Shown piece by piece: positions 1 to 5,669 of a stretch of DNA of 6,986 bases. The stretch is from NCBI GenBank assembly GCA_937124525.1, contig CAKZLA010000424.1, positions 1 through 6,986 on the forward strand. The letters run 5' to 3'. Both the position numbers and the translations under genes were made by a program. This stretch comes from an uncultured Desulfobacterium sp. (GTDB lineage Bacteria > Desulfobacterota > Desulfobacteria > Desulfobacterales > Desulfobacteraceae). Under the pieces are notes generated by a model. It did not search any database. It was not told the DNA's origin and saw only the letters and a program-made list of their open reading frames with translations. Each line of letters starts with the position of its first letter. Position 1 is the stretch's first letter.

Positions 1-1245
1 CTGCGCGCCGGTTTGTACTTGCCCCACGCTTGTGGCCATGGTTTGTGTTCTACGTGCAAAGTAGATGTGTTGGAGGGGGAGGTTGATTATGGTGAGGCAT
101 CACCATTTGCATTGATGGACATGGAGCGTGCAGAGGGCAAGTGTTTGACCTGCTGCTCTGTTCCTCTTTCTGATCTTGTAATTGAGGCTGACGTTGACGA
201 AGAACCCGATGCTGAATCTTATGCTGTTTTTTCAGCACTATTCTCTCCCATTATTGAAGAATATCATGGCGTCACTCCGGGGACTATCCATAGAACTGAG
301 CGATCTGTGGTGCATCTGCCAGACCTTGACCCCCAGCATAAATACATTTTATCCACCCGCATCCGGGTGGCACGAAACCTCACAGGATACGCATTTACGC
401 CCTTTATCCTGGAAAAACAACGCAAAGAAGTAACCCAAAAAATAATTAATGCTCTGGAATGCCTGCCGGAGACACTGACAGGGGTTTATATTTCCATGGA
501 GCAGGGCCAGGAACATCCCCCCCCCATGGCAATACCTTCAAAGGTGCCACTTGTTTTCAGAAAACAATCATCCCCTGCTTCCACTCCCGATACACGCCAA
601 TGTTATGAACCAGGCACACAATTTACCCAAAGCGCAGAAGAAACTGACAAATTGAATATCGCCTCGTATAAAGGGCAATTACAGGCTTTTCCCATACAGT
701 CTTTTTTATTTAAAAAGGGAGATCGTTTCCAGGATGCCGCGGGTATCAACAGGGACTGGCCCAAAGCAAGGGGCTGCTTTATATCCCATGACACCCGGTT
801 CCGGGTGTGGATCAATGAAGAGGATCATTTGAGAATCATTTCCATGGACGACCACGGCGACATGTCAAGCACATTTAATCGCTTGGCCTTTGCTTTGGAA
901 AGCCTGGAAGACAAACTGGAATTTACATGGGACGACACATTGGGATATCTTGCCGCCTGTCCTTCCAACATAGGCACTGGCATGCGGGCCGGGGTACATA
1001 TCCGCCTGCCCCGGTTGTTTAATCGACAAGAATTGCTGCATGAAGAGGCCCGCAGGCTTAATCTCCAGGTCCGGGGAACCCAGGGAGAAAAGACCCAGGT
1101 GGAAAAAGCCGTGTTTGATATCAGCAATGAACAACGATTGGGAATTACTGAGAAAAAATGTCTTCAGACCCTTCATTGGGGAATAAATCGCTTAATTACA
1201 ATGGAACAGGATTTGGAGAAAGAAAAAATCGGGCAGGCGGATTGA
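1..1245 (+). CDS. Ferredoxin-guanidino kinase fusion protein (5' end outside window)
   Basis: The frame is open from base 1, so the true start lies upstream; residues here are counted from base 1. Residues 1-70 are a plant-type [2Fe-2S] ferredoxin domain. Its cluster ligands are C11, C16 and C19 (CGHGLCSTC) and C51 (LTCC). The stretches GEASPFALMDMER and SDLVIEADVD closely match the N-terminal domain of phenol hydroxylase reductase DmpP; roughly 25-30 residues of that domain lie upstream. From residue 81 (FSPIIEEYHG) the protein follows arginine kinase to its end. Likely equivalents of Limulus arginine kinase residues are R120/R122 (STRIR; R124/R126), E274 and R278 (NEEDHLRI; E225/R229), C320 (CPSN; C271), R329 (R280), R358 and E363 (VRGTQGE; R309/E314). 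All are present, so an ATP:guanidino phosphotransferase activity is plausible. The arginine kinase N-terminal helical domain is absent, and about 50 extra residues sit between 168 and 233. The substrate (free arginine, another guanidine, or protein arginine as in McsB) is not determined. The fold assignments are firm; the coupling of the two domains is inference. Confidence 0.92.
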   Translation: MRAGLYLPHACGHGLCSTCKVDVLEGEVDYGEASPFALMDMERAEGKCLTCCSVPLSDLVIEADVDEEPDAESYAVFSALFSPIIEEYHGVTPGTIHRTERSVVHLPDLDPQHKYILSTRIRVARNLTGYAFTPFILEKQRKEVTQKIINALECLPETLTGVYISMEQGQEHPPPMAIPSKVPLVFRKQSSPASTPDTRQCYEPGTQFTQSAEETDKLNIASYKGQLQAFPIQSFLFKKGDRFQDAAGINRDWPKARGCFISHDTRFRVWINEEDHLRIISMDDHGDMSSTFNRLAFALESLEDKLEFTWDDTLGYLAACPSNIGTGMRAGVHIRLPRLFNRQELLHEEARRLNLQVRGTQGEKTQVEKAVFDISNEQRLGITEKKCLQTLHWGINRLITMEQDLEKEKIGQAD

Positions 1246-1301
1246 TGGCGAGACACCCTTACTAAAACGCGAGGATTAGGTTCTTTGGGTCTTGATCATC
1301 G

Positions 1302-1355
1302 TTTGGTCCAAAAAAATTACATTTATTTTTTTTGTAAAAAATAAATATAACCAAA
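1302..1355 (+). terminator. AT-rich hairpin after the kinase gene, possible terminator
   Basis: Perfect 11-bp arms (1321-1331 and 1336-1346) enclose a TTGT loop. An outer 6-bp pair, TTTGGT (1302-1307) with ACCAAA (1350-1355), extends the dyad. It lies about 57 bp past the kinase stop codon. The inner stem is almost entirely A/T, so it is not a classic GC-rich intrinsic terminator; its run of T residues may still help release. It would act on either strand. Confidence 0.35.
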
Positions 1356-1365
1356 TAGTTGGGGG

Positions 1366-1373
1366 CTGATATT
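1366..1373. repeat. Left target-site duplication of the miniature element
   Basis: The octamer CTGATATT directly abuts the left terminal inverted repeat and is repeated exactly at 1476-1483 on the other side. An 8-bp duplication is the length typical of IS66-family transposition. Confidence 0.8.
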
Positions 1374-1475
1374 GTAAGTTCTCAATAAGTCCGGACATTC
1401 AGAAAACCCTTTTGAATACCACCCGGCGTTTAAAGGGTAAGCAGACTTTATCACCCCGAATTATTGAGAACTTAC
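1374..1475. mobile_element. 102-bp miniature inverted-repeat element (IS66-like MITE)
   Basis: The element begins GTAAGTTCTCAATAA (1374-1388) and ends with its exact reverse complement TTATTGAGAACTTAC (1461-1475), giving perfect 15-bp terminal inverted repeats. It is bounded on both sides by the 8-bp direct repeat CTGATATT. Tips starting GTAAG together with an 8-bp target duplication are the signature of IS66-family elements, so this is probably a non-autonomous derivative mobilised in trans. The 72-bp interior encodes nothing and contains a short dyad (ACCCTTT at 1406-1412, AAAGGGT at 1432-1438). Perfect ends and an intact duplication suggest a fairly recent insertion. The structure is seen directly; the family assignment rests on known IS66 end and duplication rules. 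Confidence 0.8.
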
Positions 1476-1483
1476 CTGATATT
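1476..1483. repeat. Right target-site duplication of the miniature element
   Basis: CTGATATT immediately follows the right terminal inverted repeat and is identical to 1366-1373. Confidence 0.8.
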
Positions 1484-1534
1484 AAATACAAACTTCCAAG
1501 GTGGACTAAACGATGAGCAAGGCCGTTCTTTATG

Positions 1535-1653
1535 TTAAAATGGGGAGGGATCAGGCTTGGTTGCTGGGCGTTATTTATGAGAATTTCCAATTTGCATAAA
1601 TCTGAGTTAATAACGCCCATAAACCAAGCCTAACCCCGTTTTTCCCGTTTTAA
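1535..1653 (-). terminator. Long imperfect palindrome downstream of the receptor gene, possible terminator
   Basis: AGGCTTGGTT (1553-1562) pairs with AACCAAGCCT (1622-1631), and GGGCGTTATT (1566-1575) pairs with AATAACGCCC (1609-1618), separated by a small internal loop. Weaker pairing continues outward to TTAAAA (1535-1540) with TTTTAA (1648-1653). The apical part is a 33-nt AT-rich loop that can form its own small hairpin (TTTATG at 1574-1579, CATAAA at 1595-1600). On the minus strand it begins 16 nt beyond the receptor stop codon, which suits a transcription end or mRNA-stabilising structure. No flanking direct repeat was found, so a mobile origin is not supported, though a repeated palindromic element cannot be excluded from one copy. 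Confidence 0.5.
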
Positions 1654-1668
1654 AAACAAATTAAAAAA

Positions 1669-3744
1669 TTACAGAGCCATGGTAAAGCCAGCCCGGAGAT
1701 TTCGTCCCTCCCCGGGAAATCCCACTTCCTGTTCATAATCTTCATCAAATAAATTATCCACCTCGGCATAGACGCTGTAGCGACTGCCGAAGTTTCTGGA
1801 AATACGTGAATTCAAAATAAAATAATTGTCGGTTTTTACAGCCTCATCATCGGGATTGACAGTGGTGGGAAGCTCATCATACACTCCATCCACGTAAATA
1901 CCCTGGAGATCCACATTAACCAGAACTTTGGGAATCAAAAGCTTGCACCCCACGCCGAATTTGTTCTCCGGTACCCCGGCCACCTTATCGGTGATCCGTG
2001 TTTTGCTTTCATTTTGGGCATCAATAAAGGTATAGTTAAAATTCATGCTGAAATAATCGCAAAAGACCACATCCATGGAGGCTTCAATTCCCCGCATGGA
2101 AATATCTTCTACATTGGTATAAATGTCGTTGCCAGTGTAGTCGTCTTCATAGTAATCCCGGGAAATCCAGTCTGAGATATCATGATAAAATCCGGAGATA
2201 TCTGCCGTGACACGCGGGTTAAACTTCCGGGTGACACCAAGGGTATAGTTAATACTTTTTTCTGCGGTGAGTTCCGGGTTACCGCTGGTGGATGAGAAAA
2301 GTTGTGACAGGGTGGGAAACCGGGTCTTTTTTGCCACAGATCCATAAAAAGAGGTGGCATCCAGATCCCAGGTAAGGCCAATCATGGGATTGAGTTCATC
2401 CTGGGTATCGGCGGTGTCCAGATCCTCCTGCCCCATAAGTATGTCATCATCATCAAACACGTAATCCTCAGCTTCTTCCACCTTGAACCAATCATAGGAA
2501 GTACCGGCATAGACAGTCAAGCCAAAATTGGTGTAAAACTGATGCTCGGTGCCCAGGGATCCGGTGTGGGACACGTCTTTATTATAGGGCTGGAAATCGT
2601 CATCCCGGCCCTTGTGGGTGTCTTCTTTATAATGCAGGGAGACATGGCCACTGTGGGCATCCATTAAAGAAAAATCGGCAAACAGAGACCCGCCAAGGTA
2701 ATTATCTTTATATTCACTTCTGGCAATCTCCTGGGTGCAATCCACATCATCATAGGAGACATACACATCTTTATGATCGTGGTAAAAAAGTTTACCTCTA
2801 AGGGTGAGCTGCTCTGAAATCAGTTGTTTTCCACTCACATCAACACCCCAGTCATCGTAATCTTCAAACCGCGACAGGGTGGAAAAAGCAGCGTCATCTC
2901 CGGAACGGGTGAAAATTTTGTACTCATTGATATCCAAAGGATGCCCCATTTCCGACTGCATGGAATAGGCACTGACAAAATATTCAGACCCCGGTGTTGG
3001 GGTAATGCCTGCCCGGGCCCACAAACGATCATTTTTATAATCGGAATTTTCCCTCAGCCCCCCATTTTCATGGACTCCGTCAAGGTTGGTCATCCATTTT
3101 TTAGCCCGGGTGGCCTCCACCGGGGTGTAATCGTCGGAAAGGAGCCATCCATCCGATTCTTCATGGAGATAGCTCACCCAATAATTAACGGCTCCCACCT
3201 GGTTACCATGGGAAACAGATCCTTTATAGGTATGGTGTTGTCCCACCTCTGCCTTTACGTTCATGGTGGGTTTGGATGTTCCCTTACGGGTGATAACATT
3301 CACAACAGCCACCTGGGCATTGGCACCATAGAGCACCGAAGGCGCATTTTTAGTAATCTCTATTTTGGAAACAATGTCCACTGGGATCTGATCCAGGTTA
3401 AGCTTACCATAATAGGTTTCATAGTAGGGAACCCCATCAATGAGAAACAGGGTTTTTTCCTGGCCAAATCCATGCACAGAAATTTCCGATTCGTTTTTGC
3501 GACCCCGGGTCATGGTAACACCTGGTATAAATTTCATGGCATCGGCAATGGTACTGCTGTTGGTGGCTTCAATTTCCTCAAAGGTGACGGTCTGGGCAAT
3601 ACCAACGTCGGACACATCACCCCTCTCCCCTTTAACCACAATTTCTCCCAATGTAAACACATCTGCGGGTTCTTCTGCGGCGAACAGGGTTCCTGCCACC
3701 ACATGCACACAGATCAACAACACCAACAAAAAGCGTTTAAACAT
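1669..3744 (-). CDS. TonB-dependent outer-membrane receptor
   Basis: This 691-residue protein should be an outer-membrane, energy-coupled gate for a chelated metal or cofactor, opened by TonB-ExbB-ExbD. It has a Sec signal peptide (MFKR followed by a hydrophobic run, cleavage near A22-A23) and a TonB-box-like segment at about 30-38 (FTLGEIVVK). The plug domain covers about 45-155 and includes MKFIPGV, LFLIDGVPYY, DIVSKIEITK, SVLYGA and VVNVITRKG. The rest is an aromatic-rich beta-barrel ending in the family C-terminal signature NLFDEDYEQEVGFPGEGRN. The final residue is leucine rather than the usual aromatic. Length is normal for the family. A putative surface loop near residues 415-450 is very acidic (it includes FDDDDI). 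The gene is divergent from a FecB/FecC/FecE-type importer, which supports a joint uptake role. The ligand is not recognisable: siderophore, haem and corrinoid are all possible. Confidence 0.95.
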   Translation of the reverse strand: MFKRFLLVLLICVHVVAGTLFAAEEPADVFTLGEIVVKGERGDVSDVGIAQTVTFEEIEATNSSTIADAMKFIPGVTMTRGRKNESEISVHGFGQEKTLFLIDGVPYYETYYGKLNLDQIPVDIVSKIEITKNAPSVLYGANAQVAVVNVITRKGTSKPTMNVKAEVGQHHTYKGSVSHGNQVGAVNYWVSYLHEESDGWLLSDDYTPVEATRAKKWMTNLDGVHENGGLRENSDYKNDRLWARAGITPTPGSEYFVSAYSMQSEMGHPLDINEYKIFTRSGDDAAFSTLSRFEDYDDWGVDVSGKQLISEQLTLRGKLFYHDHKDVYVSYDDVDCTQEIARSEYKDNYLGGSLFADFSLMDAHSGHVSLHYKEDTHKGRDDDFQPYNKDVSHTGSLGTEHQFYTNFGLTVYAGTSYDWFKVEEAEDYVFDDDDILMGQEDLDTADTQDELNPMIGLTWDLDATSFYGSVAKKTRFPTLSQLFSSTSGNPELTAEKSINYTLGVTRKFNPRVTADISGFYHDISDWISRDYYEDDYTGNDIYTNVEDISMRGIEASMDVVFCDYFSMNFNYTFIDAQNESKTRITDKVAGVPENKFGVGCKLLIPKVLVNVDLQGIYVDGVYDELPTTVNPDDEAVKTDNYFILNSRISRNFGSRYSVYAEVDNLFDEDYEQEVGFPGEGRNLRAGFTMAL

Positions 3745-3751
3745 AATTTTT

Positions 3752-3757
3752 CTCCTT
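3752..3757 (-). promoter_or_regulatory. Ribosome binding site of the TonB receptor gene
   Basis: AAGGAG on the minus strand lies 7 nt before the ATG at 3744-3742. This good spacing fixes the start directly ahead of the signal peptide. Confidence 0.85.
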
Positions 3758-3772
3758 TTTACTTCATCTAAA

Positions 3773-3801
3773 ATAATATGATTTCAGGAATTTCATACTA
3801 A
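3773..3801 (-). promoter_or_regulatory. Candidate receptor promoter with an operator-like dyad in its spacer
   Basis: On the minus strand, TTAGTA (3801-3796) and TATTAT (3778-3773) are 17 bp apart, giving a weak -35 and a good -10. The dyad TATGA (3777-3781) / TCATA (3793-3797) occupies almost exactly the space between them, where a repressor would block RNA polymerase. The regulator is unknown; the dyad is neither a recognisable Fur box nor a NikR site (arm spacing 11, not 16). Confidence 0.35.
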
Positions 3802-3812
3802 TAAAAACTACC

Positions 3813-3831
3813 AGTTCTTACATGCAGAACT
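3813..3831. promoter_or_regulatory. Inverted repeat upstream of the receptor promoter, possible operator
   Basis: AGTTCT-N7-AGAACT forms a 19-bp dyad with perfect 6-bp arms. It lies about 12 bp upstream of the candidate -35 of the receptor gene and 69 bp from its start codon, a typical position for a regulator site. No regulator family can be named from it. Confidence 0.3.
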
Positions 3832-4133
3832 CCGGAAAGTTGCTATGGAGTTATTCACGTTGGATATATTATTTTCTATGAACTCCCTTAGGCTATCTCC
3901 GTCAAAGAATATAACCAGCCTGATTGCCTTGTATCAGTCCTCTGGGTTGACTTTTTCCATACATAGAAACCTCCATGGAACGGAAAAACCCGCCTTAAAT
4001 ACCAATAAAAATACCGTGCATTCCGGTATATTCTTTTCCAACAATAGCCTTAATTCATCCTTACGACAAATCAACCCCATCCTCTTTGGGATGAGAGTTT
4101 CTTTATGTTTATCTTTTTTGTCAATGAAAAACA

Positions 4134-4150
4134 TGGTTTTGACAAAACCA
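4134..4150. repeat. 17-bp near-perfect palindrome in the divergent spacer
   Basis: TGGTTTTGACAAAACCA has 8-bp arms around a single central base. It lies inside the probable pseudogene frame, 230 bp upstream of the ABC operon promoter. It could be a protein binding site or mere chance; nothing else supports a role. Confidence 0.25.
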
Positions 4151-4379
4151 AGGATCATAACAAACCAAAGACAACCTATAAGAACATATTCTTCAAACCA
4201 AACTAATTGACATATGATTTCGTGGCACCAGACACAGGCACCGACTGTCATGGATAGCTCCCAGGATTCCTCAGCACAATGGTTTTATTATACGTCTACG
4301 TCTGTAGATGTTATTTTTTTGCTTTTTATGGTTAATATTTTCATAATCCCCATTAATAAAATCAAAGAGGAGAAGGGAG

Positions 4380-4408
4380 TTGACATTTTAAAGGCATAAA
4401 ACTATAAA
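4380..4408 (+). promoter_or_regulatory. Near-consensus sigma-70 promoter of the ABC operon
   Basis: TTGACA (4380-4385) and TATAAA (4403-4408) are separated by exactly 17 bp. This matches the housekeeping consensus with one mismatch in the -10. AT-rich sequence lies upstream. The predicted transcription start is near 4415, and the first gene downstream on the same strand is the binding protein at 4581. Confidence 0.7.
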
Positions 4409-4414
4409 TGGTGA

Positions 4415-4580
4415 GCCATGGCACACCCCTTCATTCCAATAACCAAATGTCGGGGTATTTTTTAGGGAAATGAGCTTTCTACTTAAAAATTAAGAACGCC
4501 GATTTCCGTTTTCCCAAAGTCGGCATTGAAAATATGGATCATCGAATCCCAATGGCTTAAGACAGGAAAAGACAACAACG
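4415..4580 (+). other. Long structured leader of the ABC operon (about 165 nt)
   Basis: The span between the predicted transcription start and the binding-protein ATG holds several pairing segments. GCCGA (4498-4502) pairs with TCGGC (4520-4524), GGGAAA (4465-4470) with TTTCCC (4510-4515), and CATTG (4524-4528) with CAATG further on, just ahead of the start region. The first two are nested; the third competes at base 4524, so alternative folds are conceivable. No conserved core of a cobalamin, molybdenum-cofactor or other riboswitch known to me is recognisable. A leader this long could carry regulation, but the structure is not demonstrated. Confidence 0.35.
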
Positions 4581-5669
4581 ATGCAAGATCACAGAGAAAC
4601 CCTCCTTCCACATACAAACAATCAACTCACAAGCATTATTTGTATGACAATGGTGATTCTTTTTTTCATTCTAATCAATTCCACCATGGCATGGTCCCAG
4701 AAAACCCGGATCATAACCGACATGGCTGGACGGAAAGTCACGCTACATGGCGAAGCCAGACGTATTATTCCCACATTTAAACCGGTTACCCTTTGCATCC
4801 TCTCCCTGGGACTCCAGGACAGGCTGGTGGGCATTGACACCCATTCCAAAAAAGACAAACTCACCCGGGCTGTCTTCCCCGGAGTGTCGCAGTTAACCGG
4901 GGTGGGGACAAAATCCACCGGAATCAACCTTGAAACCATGCTCTCCCTGAAACCTGATCTTGTCGTTCTGTATGCCCAGAAGGATGGGATGTCCCTGGCA
5001 GCACGCCTTGAAACCATGGGTATCCCTGCCATCATTATTCTTCCAGAAAGCATGGATAACATTAAACGATCCCTTGATATCATCTCCCAGGCAGTGGGGA
5101 TTCCCCAAGGCTCGTCAAGGGCCATCAGCACCATGGACAAGGTGCTGGAGCTGGTTCAATCCAGGGTCCGGACCATCCCGCAAGAGAAGAGGAAAAGGGC
5201 TTATTTTGCCTCCTCCCGAAGCTTTTTCAACACCGCTGCAGGTAATATGCTCCAGGATAATATTTTATCCCGGGCTGGCATGATCAATGTTTCCCATGGC
5301 CTTAAAGGATATTTTCAAGATATCTCTCCAGAACAATTCCTGGCATGGAATCCAGACATTATTTTCATTTCCAGAAACCTTAATGCCCAGGGTCGAAAAT
5401 CCATGAAAAATCTCGCATTGCAAAAGGTGACCGCCCTTGCCCAGCAGGAAATACACCGTTTTCCCAGCAATTTGGCACCCTGGGATTTTCCCTCCCCTTT
5501 GTCAGTGCTTGGCACCCTTTGGGCTGCCTGCCGGGCATACCCCGAATATTTCCAGGACATCGATTTCACCGCCTATGCCAACAATTTTCACCACATACTA
5601 TTTCACAAAACCCTCATGGAGATGGGCGGAAGCCTGGACGATCGCCCCCTGGAAGCGATCCACCGTTGA
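4581..5669 (+). CDS. Periplasmic binding protein of a class III (FecB/BtuF-type) ABC importer
   Basis: This 362-residue protein should capture the chelate or oxyanion released by the outer-membrane receptor and deliver it to the permease. It begins with a long signal peptide: a polar N-region of about 17 residues, a hydrophobic core at about 18-33, and cleavage near A37. C21 is not in a proper lipobox, so a soluble periplasmic form is likelier than a lipoprotein. The mature part opens with the family pattern TDMAGRKVTLHGEARRI, then the lobe 1 segments LSLGLQDRLVGID and LKPDLVVLY. A second lobe contains ISPEQFLAWNPDIIFISR and, at about 294-315, FPSNLAPWDFPSP followed by LGTLWAACRAYPE, a pattern known from several metal-chelate binding proteins. 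The ATG at 4581 has a weak, distant AGGA (4564-4567); the ATG at 4644 (residue 22) is an alternative but would cut into the signal peptide. The stop overlaps the permease start. The ligand is unknown. Confidence 0.9.
   Translation: MQDHRETLLPHTNNQLTSIICMTMVILFFILINSTMAWSQKTRIITDMAGRKVTLHGEARRIIPTFKPVTLCILSLGLQDRLVGIDTHSKKDKLTRAVFPGVSQLTGVGTKSTGINLETMLSLKPDLVVLYAQKDGMSLAARLETMGIPAIIILPESMDNIKRSLDIISQAVGIPQGSSRAISTMDKVLELVQSRVRTIPQEKRKRAYFASSRSFFNTAAGNMLQDNILSRAGMINVSHGLKGYFQDISPEQFLAWNPDIIFISRNLNAQGRKSMKNLALQKVTALAQQEIHRFPSNLAPWDFPSPLSVLGTLWAACRAYPEYFQDIDFTAYANNFHHILFHKTLMEMGGSLDDRPLEAIHR
5651..5655 (+). promoter_or_regulatory. Ribosome binding site supporting the TTG start of the permease
   Basis: GGAAG lies 10 nt before the TTG at 5666, inside the 3' end of the binding-protein gene. 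The next in-frame ATG (5723) has no such site and lies within the first membrane helix. Confidence 0.5.

Larger units (their letters stand above)
3808..4251 (-). pseudogene. Possible decayed small membrane protein gene, interrupted by one TGA
   Basis: On the minus strand a frame starts with ATG at 4251-4249 and runs 105 codons to a TGA at 3936-3934. It then stays open for 41 more codons to a TAG at 3810-3808. One stop in about 147 codons of AT-rich DNA is fewer than chance suggests. The translation looks protein-like: a hydrophobic, membrane-helix-like stretch at about residues 18-41 (includes YVLIGCLWFVMILGFV), a basic patch (KKDKHK), then mixed charged and hydrophobic sequence; the part after the TGA reads YKAIRLVIFFDGDSLREF. 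The opposite-strand frame here is Ser/Asn-rich and looks like an antisense shadow. I do not recognise a family, there is no strong ribosome binding site, and a functional 105-residue protein or chance are both possible. Confidence 0.3.

Noticed and set aside
1553..1634. Integron attC-like site in the long palindrome
   Set aside because: GCCTAAC fits the RYYYAAC core at one end, but no matching GTTRRRY core occurs at the opposite end in the required orientation, and no integrase or cassette is nearby.
2824..3771. Long plus-strand open frame (315 codons) opposite the receptor gene
   Set aside because: It is fully antisense to the receptor, whose translation has clear domain structure and a good ribosome binding site; the antisense translation is His/Gly/Phe-rich with no recognisable family.
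3776..3798. NikR operator upstream of the receptor
   Set aside because: The half-sites resemble NikR halves (GTATGA/TCATAC), but the arms are 11 bp apart instead of about 16 and one half is imperfect.
3895..3936. In-frame TGA read as selenocysteine
   Set aside because: Only a 4-bp stem with an AGGCT loop follows the TGA, not a convincing bacterial SECIS element, and the protein has no known selenoprotein motif. A point-mutated pseudogene is simpler.
3845..4210. Plus-strand 121-codon frame in the divergent spacer
   Set aside because: Ser/Asn/Leu-rich, no ribosome binding site, and antisense to a more protein-like minus-strand frame.
4214..4399. Plus-strand 61-codon frame with a hydrophobic stretch
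   Set aside because: No ribosome binding site, and its end runs through the strong -35 element; the hydrophobicity follows from the T-rich DNA.
3745..4580. Cobalamin riboswitch in the divergent spacer
   Set aside because: I looked on both strands for the conserved B12-box and GCCACTG-type core expected near B12 transport genes and did not find them.
4622..5140. Minus-strand open frame of 172 codons inside the binding-protein gene
   Set aside because: Shadow of the binding-protein gene; Met/Arg/Ser-rich translation without a family pattern.
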